Origin: Silene latifolia
Lineage: Eukaryota; Streptophyta; Magnoliopsida; Caryophyllales; Caryophyllaceae
NCBI RefSeq assembly: GCF_048544455.1
Contig: NC_133538.1
Location: forward strand, 145,139,922 to 145,203,921
DNA length: 64,000 bases
Direction of reading: 5' to 3'
The position numbers and the translations under genes are program-made. A model generated the notes under the pieces. That model was not told the origin of the DNA. It was given only the letters and a program-made list of their open reading frames with translations, and made no database searches. Positions 1 to 12,050 of this stretch are shown piece by piece (positions within the stretch are counted from its first letter, which is position 1; the number at the start of each line of letters is the position of its first letter).

Positions 1-701
1 ACGCGATGTTGAGATATTTTATTTAATACGGATTAAATAAAATGGGCTAAGGCGAATTAAGCAGTTAATTCGTAAATTAAATATAAACGATTATATTTAA
101 TTAATGTATATTGAATTAATTATAAAATATTGTCTTTGTCGGACATGTATTAATATATTGGCTAATCTTTGTTACTAGACGATGTTTTAATAACCGATAA
201 CCGATGACGATTTATAATAAAACCGCGTCATATACATTTAGCGATTTCGAGTCAAACCTCGAGTTAAAATTAAGAGGAAATGAAAGCCCATTTCCCCTCT
301 AGGCTCACGGTTTGGCCGAGTAGAGCAAACAAAAGGAGAGCCTCTCCTCATTTGTAACCTAATCATTTTTTCATTTGTAAAAATATTAGGGTTTTGGAGG
401 CATTTTTCCTCTGAAATTTCTAGATCTCACATCGTAAAAATTCACAACAATTCTCTCAATATTGCAAGGCAATTAGAGAATACATTTCTAGCACAAGGGC
501 ATAGTCTCAGACGGTCTTGGGTGTATCGATTAGGAGGAAATCTACTTTGATTTCTGTTCTTAGGCCGCATCTCAAAGGACCCGAGGTTATTTCTTATGCT
601 TTATCGTTTCTTTGTTGTTTTTCGTTTATGACAATAAATCGCATATTAAATTTACGTTATAGTCCTATAATTTAAGGGTTTTATACGGATATTACCCCAT
701 A
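1..701 (+). repeat. 3' part of a Ty1/copia LTR, cut by the window edge
   Basis: This stretch matches the last 700 bases of the two copia LTRs at 9328-10312 and 16937-17921, beginning about 285 bases into the LTR. It shares the TTTATACGGATATTACCCCA end. The match stops at about 701, where the others end in CCCCACA and this one reads CCCCATA. No primer-binding site follows, whereas the intact copy has one 2 bases after its 5' LTR, so this is a 3' LTR or a solo LTR. It has more substitutions and small indels than the two intact LTRs show between themselves, so it is an older insertion. Its TSD cannot be checked because its left end is outside the window. Confidence 0.85.
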
Positions 702-1212
702 ACCCAAAGATTAAATATTTTATATTTTACTCATTTAATCTTTAATCTTTTTTTTTCCAAAATAAATATTAAAAATTGGAAATATTTGGGGTATCACACA
801 CCCACCATTCTAAACCAAAACCCTTTAAATGCATTTAAATGCACTCAGCATACCGTTATAATGCCCATATGTATGTATCATATACGTGGTCCCCATTTGT
901 AAACAAAACCATGACGAAATTTTGTAAAATAAAATCCATTTTCAAAATATAAACATTATCAAAAATGGCCTAAAACAGCGTAAAATAAGCCGAAACTTGG
1001 TCCAAATGTCAAGTCAAACTTCGGGCCTCAAACCCATTTCAAAACTCACTTCGAGTCAGCACTCCTACAAACATTTCAAAATTTGTCAGTTTCAAAACCC
1101 ACTTGACACAGTGGCACACACGCACTTCACGAGTCGAGTCCTTTTTTAGTAAGTGTGCAAAACTGGTCGATCGTATTTTGATTCATCGTTGATTTCTTAT
1201 CCTCAGTCCGAA
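702..1212. other. Leader sequence ahead of the outer element's gag
   Basis: AT-rich sequence with no ORF I can support. It lies between the copia LTR fragment and the first gag codons of element A, so it is probably A's 5' untranslated leader or LTR edge. No primer-binding site for A is recognisable here. A pyrimidine-rich stretch ending TCCTCAG sits just before the gag ATG and looks like a splice acceptor, but I cannot show it is used. Confidence 0.4.
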
Positions 1213-1338
1213 ATGGTGGGAACTAGCCAAAGAAGTGTTAATGGTGAACCCGAACAACCCGTAAATGGTAATGATCAAATCTTAGCTGCACTCCTTCGTC
1301 TCCAGACAAGCCAAGACCAAGCTTATGCTCGCCTCAAC
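1213..1338 (+). pseudogene. gag: Element A gag, N-terminal piece
   Basis: Start of the structural polyprotein gene of A. The ATG at 1213 (MVGTSQRS) is chosen over an in-frame GTG at 1153 because it has a G at +4 and follows a pyrimidine-rich AG. The piece has 42 codons and ends exactly at the TSD of element B; the stop at 1339 belongs to B's LTR. The same frame resumes at 18320 and again at 34545. The product is hydrophilic, Q/N-rich and has no domain by itself; the capsid-like part lies in the third piece. Confidence 0.75.
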
Positions 1339-2839
1339 TGATACCCGTCGTGAGGTGTCAAAAATAAATTTATAATCTCCAACTACAACTATAGCTAGCG
1401 GCAGTCGGGTCGAACCACAGAGAGGCAGACGTAATTTCTAGTTCTTTAAATTTGGTCTAAGGTAACAATAAGATGGGGGTTTGATTGGGTTTGGTCTATA
1501 GCTAATAACAATAAAAGAAATGTAAACTAATGAAATATATAAAATCAAGTATAAAAAGAGGTACTAGGATGGTCGGTTCGTTATAGTTTCGGCGGCAGCA
1601 TACTAAACAGGTCTAAGTCAAACACATGAGGCGGGAAATAAAGAGGTCCTCTCGGTCCACTCTTAACAAATAGCATCTTTCGATCTCGCTATAGGTCCCT
1701 AATATCACTAATACTAACTTTCGTCCTGAAAAGTGATTTACGGTCTAAACTTTACCTATCTTTCGATCTCAGCATAGTTTAGTCATTTTAATTGGTGATC
1801 TAACAACTGTCCCTATCTCTCGATCTAATGGGTCAGTCATATCCTGAGCATTCAACTAGTCATGTGCACTCAATTCGTCGAATAAAGAATTAAAACAATT
1901 AAAATGAAAATAAAACCTCACGTGGTCAGTCGATCGACCAGGTATGGCGGTCGATCGACTGACACGCGATTCAGGCCGTGTTCATTATATTGCCGCCTAC
2001 ACTACAATTCCCCTACATCCTAGCACGAATAATTTAGCTACTCATACTAAGAATGGTAACAACAATAATATTGATGAAATAAACAGAAGAATTCATATTT
2101 AAAACTACGGAACAAAAGGCTAGCATAAAACGATAATTATGGTTTCGGGAACTAACTAACAATTCTATATGTATGAATGCAATAAAGATGAACTGAAATA
2201 AGAAGAATACCAAGATCGCAGAAGAATTGTAACAGAAATGATTGAAAGCACAAACGAAAATCCAATGCGAAATAGTATCCCGAACCCTAATTATTAAAGC
2301 TAATGGCGAATGTAAAACTGATGAAAACTGGATGAATAATCTGATGTTCTAGGTTACGTTATATAGAAAGTATACGTAAAATAATTCCTAAACCTAATAA
2401 CTCATGGGCTTGATAAATCTCGATCTTTAAATTCTCGTCTATAATAGCGACTTGGTCGATCGACTAAGAGTGGCGGTCGATCGACCGAATGGCAGTGTAC
2501 AGTAGCTTCTGGAACCCGCAAGCTGGTCGATCGACTGAAGGTAGTGGTCATCGACTGCTTTAGCTGCTACTTGACTTTCATAATCTCGTGGATTTGTCTT
2601 TTGGGCCTTGGATTGCGCACCAAGCTCGTTCCTTAAGCGAATACTTCACGTCAAATGCAATGCAGGATACTCGGGGACGGATTTAGCTCGATTTTCGCCG
2701 GATTCTTCACATTTCTACAATAATGTACAAAAATACGAAAGTAAACGAGAATAGGGAGAAATGTAGCATAAACTACATGAATGAGCTCTGAAATGCGTGT
2801 AAAATGGGATGTAAAACATCATATAAAAGACACGCATCA
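1339..2839 (-). repeat. Element B 3' LTR
   Basis: A 1501-bp LTR, the direct-repeat partner of the split LTR at 8212-9327 plus 17927-18314 (1504 bp without the copia insert). On the element's strand it starts TGATGCGTGTC and ends GGGTATCA. It preserves the uninterrupted form of the copia target site at about 2444-2470. Five copies of TCGATCGA with GTC/GAC-type flanks occur at about 1929, 1950, 2454, 2476 and 2524. No ORF inside is supported. Confidence 0.93.
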
Positions 2840-2860
2840 AACTTCCCCAAACCAAACCCT
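2840..2860 (-). promoter_or_regulatory. Element B polypurine tract
   Basis: On the minus strand AGGGTTTGGTTTGGGGAAGTT directly abuts the 3' LTR. This is the expected plus-strand DNA priming site, and the same sequence with few changes precedes the 3' LTRs of C (33136-33155) and E (51328-51347). Confidence 0.85.
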
Positions 2861-4461
2861 TGCTTGTACCCAAGCAAGAACTAGACTCGATCCTAAAACC
2901 TAATGGAACGAGTTCAATCTCAGAGCGAAATGCAACATGTAAAGCCTAAACCAATTTAATGCAATAACTAACAATCAATTAGCAATGCGAATCATGCAAA
3001 CGAGTTATGTAGTCGTTAAAAACCGCTGAACCGTCAACTGTAGAGACTTATCAAATCGGACTCTCACGGGTCGCTCAAATCTCTCATAAGCACAGGTGAA
3101 TATAAGAGGATAAAAAGAATTCATTTTGTAGAGACTCTCACCTAACTACGACCTATGAGAACATGCTTGCAGTATAATATGAAAGTAATCTCTATGACCG
3201 TTCATATGCATTCCAACCAACAAATGACCATGACACATGCCGAGGTATATATGGGACATGTGAGGTATGGGTAAGAAGAGGCAAAACATGTATGGAAAAG
3301 TGGAGGTACAGGTGATCAAGCTAGTACCCAAACGGAACCACATGGCAACATCCTTCTTCTTGCTCAAAATCAATTGATACGTAGCGATGCTATAGCAAGC
3401 ACAAATCTCACAATCTCCAGGTATAAAAGTAATCAACTAACTCCCCATAAGATATGAATAATACATGGGAGCAAAAATCGCCATAAGATAAAGCTTGAAT
3501 TATACGAAATTGATTCTTTCTTTTTTCTCGAACCTTAGTCGATCGACCTATGATGTCAGTCGATCGACCGCTTCAACAGTACATAACCTCTTTTTCTCTT
3601 TTTGAATCATTTTTCACTTCTTTTTTCTTTCTTTCCTTTCTTTTCATTCTCCCAATAACATCTCAAATAAGAGCAAATGCTACCAAAAACTAAGTAACAA
3701 TCCCAAGAACACGGACTACTAGCTTGACAAAGGACAGGCTAAATGTAGGATGTAGTAATGGGACAAAAAGGCTATTTTTGGTAGTATGGAGCTTATGGGC
3801 AAAACGAAAAAAGGGAAACCTCTACCACATGTGTCAACTAACCACAAACCGAATGCATATAGGTATTAAGCATATTAAGTTCATATTTATGCACATTTAT
3901 GTAACATGTCTCATAAGGAGTAACTACTCACATCCTAGATAAGCTGGTCATAAATGTCACCAGTTATAGGCTCTAAATCTCAGAAATATGATGTAGTTTG
4001 CCAATTTTCTAAGTCAAGTCTCAATTTCAGCAAGAAATTTAACGAAAACTCGTAGATATGCACTTATATGATTCTACTAATAACATGTTAATCAAGCAAG
4101 GCTTAAGCATAAACAAATGCAAATGCAATATCATCCTTGAAATACTACCGTTCCGACTCGACCTATATGCTAAAATAAACATGCATTTTATTGAAATTTT
4201 TGAAAATTTTCAATTTTTTGGATTTTGTATTTTTTGTGTGTACAAATATAAAATGAAATAAACAATGCAAAACAGAATGTAAACGTGAATGCAAGCAAAT
4301 GATATGCGACGCAACCCTTCCCCAAACCAAATCGCACAATGTCCCCATTGTGCAAAATCATGTAATGAAGAAAAGAGAAATGGGAATTTGCGAGAAAATT
4401 TAAACAAATAAAACATAAAGTAAAGACTTAGAAACTCACAAGACTTTTAAGCGCAGCAAAG
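2861..4461 (-). other. Element B 3' non-coding module
   Basis: No protein-coding ORF is supported. In the element's direction the module holds hairpin HP2 with a polypurine-like tail (4353-4318), an A-rich tract (about 4240-4190), blocks shared with elements C and E (such as a run matching GTGAGTAGTTACTCC at about 3915-3935), a purine-rich tract (about 3650-3510) and two TCGATCGA copies at about 3538 and 3559. The same parts occur in the same order in C (31700-33135) and E (51348-52780). Confidence 0.75.
4334..4353 (-). other. Hairpin HP2 of element B, followed by an internal polypurine-like tract
   Basis: Perfect 8-bp inverted repeat: on the minus strand GCACAATG, loop GGGA, CATTGTGC. It is followed within 3 bases by TTTGGTTTGGGGAAGGG (4335 to about 4316), close to the element's real polypurine tract. 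Counterparts are at 31682-31699 (C) and 52781-52800 (E). Confidence 0.8.
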
Positions 4462-4497
4462 GAAACCTCCCCAAACCAGCGTGAGCTAGGAGGTTTC
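4462..4497 (-). other. Hairpin HP1 of element B
   Basis: Perfect 9-bp inverted repeat (GAAACCTCC at 4462-4470 and its complement at 4489-4497) with an 18-base loop. On the element's strand the loop contains CTGGTTTGG, and the 3' arm continues it as a GGTTTGGGGAGG polypurine-like motif. Equivalent hairpins are at 31578-31608 (C) and 52918-52950 (E). Confidence 0.75.
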
Positions 4498-4709
4498 GTG
4501 AGCAAGCAGATGCTACTCATAAGTACTGAAAAGACAAACAAAATACCACGCATAAAATCGAGAAAGCAGTGATGAAGCGGTATTATGTGCAAAATTGAGA
4601 AAAATAGAAGAAATAAATAGTGACAGAAGATAAAGTGGAGTAGAAAACTCCATTAGTTCCGCAAATTGACCAAACATAGCAGGAGAGAGGTCGTAAGTGC
4701 ACAAGCGGT

Positions 4710-4830
4710 GTAGGTCGGTCGATCGACCACAAAACACTTAGTCGATCGGCCGAGGTGAAAGGAACAAAGTAGCTCCCGGAAAGCTGAGACCGATCGATCG
4801 ACCATTCAAAGCTAGTCGATCGATCGAAAA
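4710..4830 (-). repeat. TCGATCGA palindrome cluster, element B 3' region
   Basis: Four copies or near-copies of the TCGATCGA core (about 4716, 4740, 4792 and 4814) lie just upstream of HP1 in the element's direction. They are spaced about 20-50 bases apart, with GTC/GAC-type flanks in the better copies. C and E have the same cluster in the corresponding place, but with CTCGATCGAG. Confidence 0.8.
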
Positions 4831-5011
4831 TCTTCTTTGTAACTTCTTATTTGCTCAATTATTTGAGCTAATGAGGTCTAAAAACCTGCAAGTGCACAAT
4901 AATACGCGCCCAAAATTGCGCAAAACCCAAAATAAAGTCTAAAGCGTATAAAATCCTAAGCAAGCAAAATAAAATGCGAAGTTTCGCGCACACAAAAGCA
5001 ATAAAAAGTGT

Positions 5012-6367
5012 CTAACAAAAGCAAATAAAAAGTTTGGAAAACATGTGATCTACTAGTAGTTGATCAAGAACGGCCACGGAATGGCCCACTTCGTCGACAC
5101 GGCTACTAGAGGTAGCCTCAACGGTGCTTATCTTATCAGCTGCACCCTTCTTAGCTTCCACGTCCGTATGGCTCAACGGATCAACACTTTCATAATCTCC
5201 CCAGTCAATGATCTCTTCTTGCTCATCAAAGTCCAAGTCGGACTCCGTTACTTTGATTGGCTAGTCATCAACTTCCTCATCAGAGGCATAGCTAAGGCAA
5301 CCAAGACCTTCTCGTGAAATGATTGGCTTCTTCGCAGCTAGGGTGACTTGCAGCTCTTCCTTCCCCATACCAGCTCCTGCAGTATCAGAAATAGACAAAT
5401 CTTCCTCCAATTTGCTCCCAATCTGGGGTGGATGGGTTACAACAGGAATAGAGATAGGCATATCAGGAAGCACAAAGTATGATTTCTTGTCAGAAACCGT
5501 ATTACAAGTCACAGCCCACATGGGGTCCTTCTTCTTAGCAGGTTGGGCAAAAACAATAGAATGCTTCCCTACTTTAAAAGTCAAGGTACCCGAACCAACA
5601 TCTATGACTGCACCAGCAGTTTGCAGAAATGGCCTACTCAAAATAATGGGAATATGGGCATCCTCAGGTATGTCAAGTACGACGAAGTCAACAGGGAAGA
5701 AGAACTTCCCTATTTGCACGGGGATGTCCTCTAAGACTCCTATCGGCTGGACCGCAGATCGGTCAGCCATTTGTACTGTCATGTCTGTCACTGCGAACCT
5801 AGTCAATTTGAGCTTCCTAGCAAGACTCAGGGGCATTACACTTATACTAGCTCCTCAATCACATAATGCCTTCTCAATAGAGAAGGTACCTATATTGCAA
5901 GGAACAAAAAAGCTACCCGGGTCCTCTAGCTTATGGGGTGCAGCGTGAGACAAATAAGAGCATGACTCTTTGGTTAATGCGACAGTATGCACATTTTCAA
6001 GTGACTTTTTCTTAGACAAGAGTTGTTTCATGAATTTAGTATAGGCAGGCACTTGATTAACTAACTCAAGGAAAGGCACTTGTACATTCAAGCTACGAAT
6101 AACTTTTTCAAATTTGTTGAAAGATACCTGTTCCTTCGTCGGCACTAGCCTTTCCGGATATGGGGCTGTAAGAAGTAGCTTAGCCCTCTCCTCTAAATCG
6201 CGCATGCCGGTATCCGTGGACTTAGGCTGGAAGTCCACTACTTTCTCCTTGTTGAAGCTTGAACCCTCTTTAGACCGTCGTACTTCGGAGCCGGATCGAC
6301 CCATCGCATTCGGGGTCTTTCCCAATATTTTCGGGATCTGTCGTGCCCGAAACAAATGATCCCTCAA
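5012..6367 (-). pseudogene. pro: Element B Athila-type protease region
   Basis: Aspartic protease part of the gag-pro polyprotein, which would cut the polyprotein in the particle. Frame from 6367 to 5261 shows the Athila-type layout: a helical stretch (FEKVIRSLNVQVPF), then a retropepsin fold with the catalytic triplet in the context ALCD-stop-GASISV, followed by ADRS, GVLEDIPVQIG, FVVLDIPED and a flap/C-terminal IILSRPFL. The leucine codon between catalytic Asp and Gly is TGA (about 5855), so the active site itself is interrupted. Element E carries the clean homologue at 55595-56785. An acidic tail continues in another frame to 5012. It follows the gag linker; no RT comes after it. Confidence 0.85.
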
Positions 6368-6799
6368 GTTGTCGGGAATCGGAGGATGAAAAATCTCACT
6401 ATCGCAGCCGATCTCGTCGATCGACCGGTGATGTCGATCGATCGGATCGAGATGAACAGACTAAGCTCCTGTAACCCGCACTTCAGTCGATCGACCGGGT
6501 ATGTCAGTCGATCGACTGATATACGTGGTAGACGCCTTTTTCTTTCCTTTGCTCGTTCCAGCTTTGTTTTGACTCGGTTTTGCCTCATCTTTTGCAGCAT
6601 CATCCTCGACCATAGCAGGACCCTCCAGGGTAGACCCACTCCTTAAAGTTATGGCATTTAGGGTCTCTTTCTGGTCAGTTTGAGTCGGTAAGTGTCCCGG
6701 AGCTCGAGTGGTACTCTTGCTAGCCAACCGAGCAATTTGGCTCTCTAGCATCTTCATCCCGGCCTCTCTAGCTTGGGACTCCTTCAAAGAATAAGTTCT
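6368..6799 (-). pseudogene. Element B gag-protease linker with TCGATCGA copies
   Basis: Low-complexity polar linker between the zinc knuckle and protease, readable in pieces (6787-6461, 6639-6364). It includes a coiled-coil-like start (MLESQIARLASK) and GHLPTQTDQKETLNAITLRSG, a motif shared with element E (57213-56914). Four TCGATCGA copies at about 6416, 6434, 6486 and 6508 encode R-S-T/D repeats. At least one frameshift separates the pieces. Confidence 0.7.
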
Positions 6800-8085
6800 T
6801 CAACTCGGTGAACTCGGAATTTTGGGATTGTTCTTCGCCGAGGAATATACGAGAGGTTTTTGATATGGTTGTTTGTGTGGAGGCACATATGTTTTTGCGA
6901 TCTTTTTGTTGTGGAGGTTGAGTCGGATTCGGGACATTCGGCTACTCCACCTCAAGTTGGGGTGGACATTCGGCTCATAGTACGTGTTTGTTTGCCTATA
7001 GTGTTGAAAGGCAGCACAAGACTCAAAGGGGACAGAACAATTCTCTGAGACATGCCCCTCAACTCCACATCTTCTACAGACGAAAGGACCGTCTGAAACA
7101 GCGTTAACATGGTACATCCCTCCTTTAGAAGCTCCTCCTAACTCATATTTGTCAAACCTTGCAGTGAGAGCTTCTAGTGCAAAGAACAGAGAGGAAGATT
7201 CACGACTCTCCTCTTGTTTCCTCTCGAATTCCCATATTCAGCCTTATGAGTGGCCAAATCATCAATGATCTTCCACCCCTTAGTCTCTCCCATGTTCTCA
7301 GCAAATCGGCCATTGGCTGCAGCATCCAAAATAGCCCTCTGATCGTCATACAGCCCATTATAGAACTGATTGCAAAGACTCCATTTTTCGAACCCATGGT
7401 GCGGTATGGTTCGCACCAATTTCTTGAAACGGACCCATGCTTCATGAAAGTTCTCATCAGGCCCTTGTTTAAAGCTCGTGATCTGAGCTCTAATGGCATT
7501 CGTCTTCGAGGCAGAGAAGTACTTTTTGTAGAATGCCATGGCTAAGGAATTCCAGTCGGTGATGCGATGGGCGGATCGGTCCAGATCTCTATACCACTCC
7601 CTTGCAGCATCACGAAAGGAGAAAATGAACATGGTCTCCTTGATCTGGTCTTGGGTCACACCGGCCAGCGGGGGTATAGAGCAACAATAATCAATAAAAA
7701 TCTCCATATGCTTGGCTGCATCTTCATTTACAGCTCCCCCGAATTGGTTTCTCTCAACCAGATTAATATAGAAAGGCTTTGGCTCGAATTTTCTCGCCTC
7801 CCCACGTAGTTCGAATCTTTTGTAGAGATTCGAAGCTGTCGGCTCTGAGTGACTAGCAATGGTTGCTTCTTCACCATGACTTGAATTTCGGAGAAGTGGT
7901 GTCTCACCAAGAAGTAGAGGCGGGAGATGTAGGTGGATCTCCTTCGACGCAGCGTTCTCGTAGTAGCTTGACAGTACTCGGCTCTTCCTCGTCGGTAATA
8001 CCCTTTGTGATCGTCTCAACTCGCGCAAGGATTTCTCGATCTCAGGATTGAATGGTACTAGTTCATCACCCTGTGACCTGCGCAT
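6800..8085 (-). pseudogene. gag: Element B gag (capsid and zinc knuckle)
   Basis: Structural protein of the virus-like particle. The first frame, 8085-7174 (303 codons, start MRRSQGDELVPF), contains the Retrotrans_gag capsid domain at about residues 100-270 with INLVERNQFGG, AAREWYRDLDRSAHRITDW and QFYNGLYDD. A frameshift near 7200 moves the reading to 7117-6800, which holds one CX2CX4HX4C zinc knuckle (CRRCGVEGHVSENC). The same gag, more decayed, is in element E at 57367-58513. It begins about 100 bases after the primer-binding site. Confidence 0.88.
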
Positions 8086-8188
8086 AAGAAGAAACTACAA
8101 AAAGAATATAAGAAAAGTTTAAGGAACGGAAGTCCCTTAAACTAAAGAAAGACTAAATAAAAACAACTAAAAATTAGAACAATTGCCT

Positions 8189-8206
8189 CCCCGGCAACGG
8201 CGCCAA
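8189..8206 (-). promoter_or_regulatory. Element B primer-binding site
   Basis: Minus strand TGGCGCCGTTGCCGGGGA, 5 bases inside the 5' LTR. This is the tRNA-Asp-type site described for Athila/Calypso elements. The identical site is at 19742-19759 in C; E has a two-base variant at 58614-58631. Confidence 0.9.
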
Positions 8207-8211
8207 AATTT

Positions 8212-9327
8212 GATACCCGTCGTGAGGTGTCAAAAATAAATTTATAATCTCCAACTACAACTATAGCTAGCGGCAGTCAGGTCGAACCACAGAGAGGCAG
8301 ACGTAATTTCTAGTTGTTTAAATTCGGTCTAAGGTAACAATAAGATGAGGGTTTGATTGGGTTTGGTCTATAGCTAATAATAATAAAAGAAATGTAAACT
8401 AATGAAATATATAAAATCAAGTATAAAAAGAGGTACTAGGATGGTCGGTTCGTAATAGTTTCGGCGGCAGCATACTAAACAGGTCTAAGTCAAACACATG
8501 AGGCGGGAAATAAAGAGGTCCTCTCGGTCTACTCTTAACAAATAGCATCTTTCGATCACGCTATAGGTCCCTAATATCACTAATACTAACTTTCGTCCAG
8601 AAAAGTGATTTACGGTCTAAACTTTACCTATCTTTCGATCTCAGCATAGTTTAGTCATTTTAATTGGTGATCTAACAACTGTCCCTATCTCTCGATCTAA
8701 TGGGTCAGTCATATCCTGAGCATTCAACTAGTCGTGTGCACTCGATTCGTCGGATAAAGAATTAAAAAAATTAAAATGAAAATAAAACCTCACGTGGTCA
8801 GTCGATCGACCAGGTATGGCGGTCGATCGACTGACACGCGATTCAGGCCGTGTTCATTATATTGCCGCCTACACTACAATTCCCCTACATCCTAGCACGA
8901 ATAATTTAGCTACTCATACTAAGAATGGTAACAACAATAATATTGATGAAATAAACAGAAGAATTCATAATTAAAACTACGGAACAAAAGGCTAGCATAA
9001 AACGATAATTATGGTTTCGGGAACTAACTAACAATTCTATATCTATGAATGCAATAAAGATGAACTGAAATAAGAAGAATACCAAGATCGCAGAAGAATT
9101 GTAACGGAAATGATTGAAAGCACAAACGAAAATCCAATGCGAAATAGTATCCCGAACCCTAATTATTAAAGCTAATGAAAACTGAATGTAAAACTGATGA
9201 AAACTGGATGAATAATCTGATGTTCTAGGTTACGTTATATAGAAAGTATACGTAACATAATTCCTAAACCTAATAACTCATGGGCTTGATAAATCTCGAT
9301 CTTTAAATTCTCGTCTGGAATAGCGAC
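8212..9327 (-). repeat. Element B 5' LTR, proximal part
   Basis: Matches 1339 to about 2460 nearly base for base. It is interrupted at 9327 by the copia element; the remaining 388 bases resume at 17927. The last five bases GCGAC are the copia TSD. Confidence 0.93.
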
Positions 9328-10312
9328 TGTTGGGGCTGGTGTCCTCTACAGTTAGTGCAATAACATTTAAATCTCTAAAAGGATCAAAGGGTATACTTTT
9401 GTATTATTATCAGTTGGTCCACGTTTATCAATAACGGTTGGCTTGCTAGATAAGTTTGACGTTATTGTCATACTGATGGCGGTGATCAACTGGTCCCTAA
9501 AAGTCACACCTATAGGATACGTTTGAGAGATGTGACGGTATGAAAATACAGTCATGTTGATGCCTAATATGACTAAGCAGTTAGTCGGAGTTATTGACTA
9601 ATAATTAGTCAAACGCGATGTTGAGATAATTATTTAATACGGATTAAATAATAATGGCTAAAACGAATTAAACGGTTAATTCGTAATTTAAATATAAACG
9701 ATTATATTTAATTGATGTATATTGAATTAATTATACAATATTGTCTTTGTCGGACATGTATTAATATTTCGACTAAGTCATGTTACTAGTTGATATTTTA
9801 ATAACCGATAACCGATGACGATTTATAATTAAAAACCCGTCGTATACATATTAGCGAGACCAGTCGGACCACGAGTTAAATGAGGAGAAAGTGGAAAGCC
9901 CACTCCCTCCCCTTGAGAACCCACGGACCGAACACAAGAGAACAAAAGGAGAGTTTTCTCTCCTTTTGCCCTAACTCATTTTCATTTGAAACAAAATTAG
10001 GTTTTTGAGAGCATTCTTCTCTGAAAAACCTAGATCTCACATCTAGCAAAATTCACACAAAACTCTCTCAATATTGCAAGTCAATTAGAGAGTATTTCTA
10101 GCACAAGGGGCAGAGTCTCAGACGGTCTTGGGTGCAACGATTTGGAGGAAATCTACTTTGATTTCTGTTCTTAGGTCGCATTTCAAAGGACCCGAGGTTG
10201 ATTCTTGTTCTTTATCGTTTCTCTATTGTTTTTCGTTTATGACCATATATCGCATGTTAAATTTACGTTATAGTCCTAAAATTTAAGGGTTTTATACGGA
10301 TATTACCCCACA
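9328..10312 (+). repeat. Copia 5' LTR
   Basis: 985 bp, TGTTGGGG...TTACCCCACA. Contains an AT-rich middle and a 3' part shared with the fragment at 1-701. No ORF inside is supported. Confidence 0.95.
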
Positions 10313-10314
10313 AG

Positions 10315-10326
10315 TGGTATCAGAGC
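10315..10326 (+). promoter_or_regulatory. Copia primer-binding site
   Basis: TGGTATCAGAGC, complementary to the 3' end of plant initiator methionine tRNA, two bases after the 5' LTR. Confidence 0.92.
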
Positions 10327-12050
10327 GAGGCCACGTAAATTTTTCTTTGTGATTTTCATTAAACGAATTGAATCGATATTTTTTTGCATAAAATTCCGTG
10401 CGGCAGAATTTTTTTTTTGTCTCGGCTGTTTTGTTTTTTTTTTGAGCAAACCGTGACACTTTTTGCATTGGTAATCGTGCCACACGGCTTTATGCCGATC
10501 AGACGATGTTTTGTTTTCAATTTGTTCTTTGCATATTGTTATTTTAAACGATAATCATAGCAATATGTTGAAGTATTATCAATTGTAGTTTCAATTCTAT
10601 ACGGATTAGGTTAAATTGCAATTGGTTTTTAACAAATCGATTTTGTTTTGGTTTGTTGAGGCTCACGGTTTTGCGCTGTTGGAAACTTTTTTTTTTTTGT
10701 TTTGTTTTGCTGTACTGTTCATGGTTCTGCCGTGAAGAAAAAAAAAAATTTTCGGTTTCATTTTTTTTCGGCCATGATTTATGCATAATACGGATTTTGT
10801 GCATTCGCTTGATAGTGAAACGGTTCACTCACGTACCATTTAGTTATTTTAAAGCGATTTAAAGTAACGGATTATCATGGATTAAAATTAAGTTGATTAA
10901 AGCGGTTTTGTCACATAATTTTAATCATTAAAGGTGGTTTGGATAAATTTAACATAATTATGGAATTATGTCACGAATAAATTTTATTTTAGTTGATGCA
11001 TTTTTATTTATCGTTACTGTTGAATGCCTTGAATGTTTAAATTACGTATTTAATTTTTACAAACGGTTGTAACTTAGTGTGGCCTTAGTAGAACGTGTTA
11101 CCGTAATGATGGAACACGGTCTTGGTTGTATTTTGAGATCTTGTATCTCCGTTTTGTTTTTTTCCTTGTAATTACAGTTTTTATTTAGAATGTAAATAGG
11201 TTTATATTTTGTAAATTTTAATTGTAATTTTGAGAAGACCAAAGATGGAGACCGGATGCTCACTCCCCATTTGCATGGATCAAGATGGAACATCAAGACA
11301 AGCTTCTCGGGTCCAACGGTGGATTCCAAAGTTGTATTATGTTCTTTTTACTAGGATAGGCCACACTAGGAATTTTTATTTACGTTTTGCATTCTTTTAT
11401 TTATTTTATCGTAACGATAGATTGCATCATATTCCGCCTAAAACCAAACCACCTAATAATTGCATGAAAACTGACTCATATAGAGGTCACGCGTTAGTTT
11501 TCTTTGATATACAGATATCACACGTTTTTATATAAGCCATCACCTAAATTAATTCATTCACGCAATGCTAGTTTTTCGTTCACTTAAAATGAATTAAAAC
11601 TAAGTTGATGGGATCTTCCTCGTATAACCAAAAATTGAGAATAGTCTTTATAGGTCAAACTCCAATGAATCCCTTCTTCGTCGGTAGGCATAATATGACC
11701 CCTTCTACGTCGGGTAAGTTGGAACTGATTGACCTATTTTATCTCAACACTATGGTCACTCGTATGATCCTGTGATTATGGTGGACTATAGATAGGATTT
11801 ACGGAAATCTATCGACCAAGAGTTCTAACGATAGAACTAGCTAAACAGTTGGCTTATCAATTTACGGAAATTGAGTTTTGGGATCACCTGCATCATTCTT
11901 GAGGGAGATCAATTATGCAAGTGCAATGAGTCTACACGATTAAAATGAATTTTAAATATACTTAAATCACCTTGATGAGTTGCTTATTTCGTTTTGTTTT
12001 TCCTTTCTTTTTCAGTGTAGATCACGACCACTTAAACTGCTAATAACAAA
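10327..12050 (+). other. Copia 5' leader
   Basis: About 1.7 kb between the primer site and the gag ATG, rich in T-runs (10405-10445, 10685-10700, 10738-10775). Short ORFs here have no recognisable domain and are taken as chance. This is a long leader for a copia element. Confidence 0.6.

Noticed and set aside
1153..1212. Upstream extension of element A gag from a GTG codon
   Set aside because: GTG starts are not expected in plant mRNAs; the ATG at 1213 has a better context.
5319..5948. 209-codon + strand ORF
   Set aside because: It is the mirror frame of the Athila protease of element B; the minus strand has the family motifs.
10315..10326. Possible tRNA fragment (TGGTATCAGAGC)
   Set aside because: It is the primer-binding site; no cloverleaf surrounds it. 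The same holds at 24178-24189.
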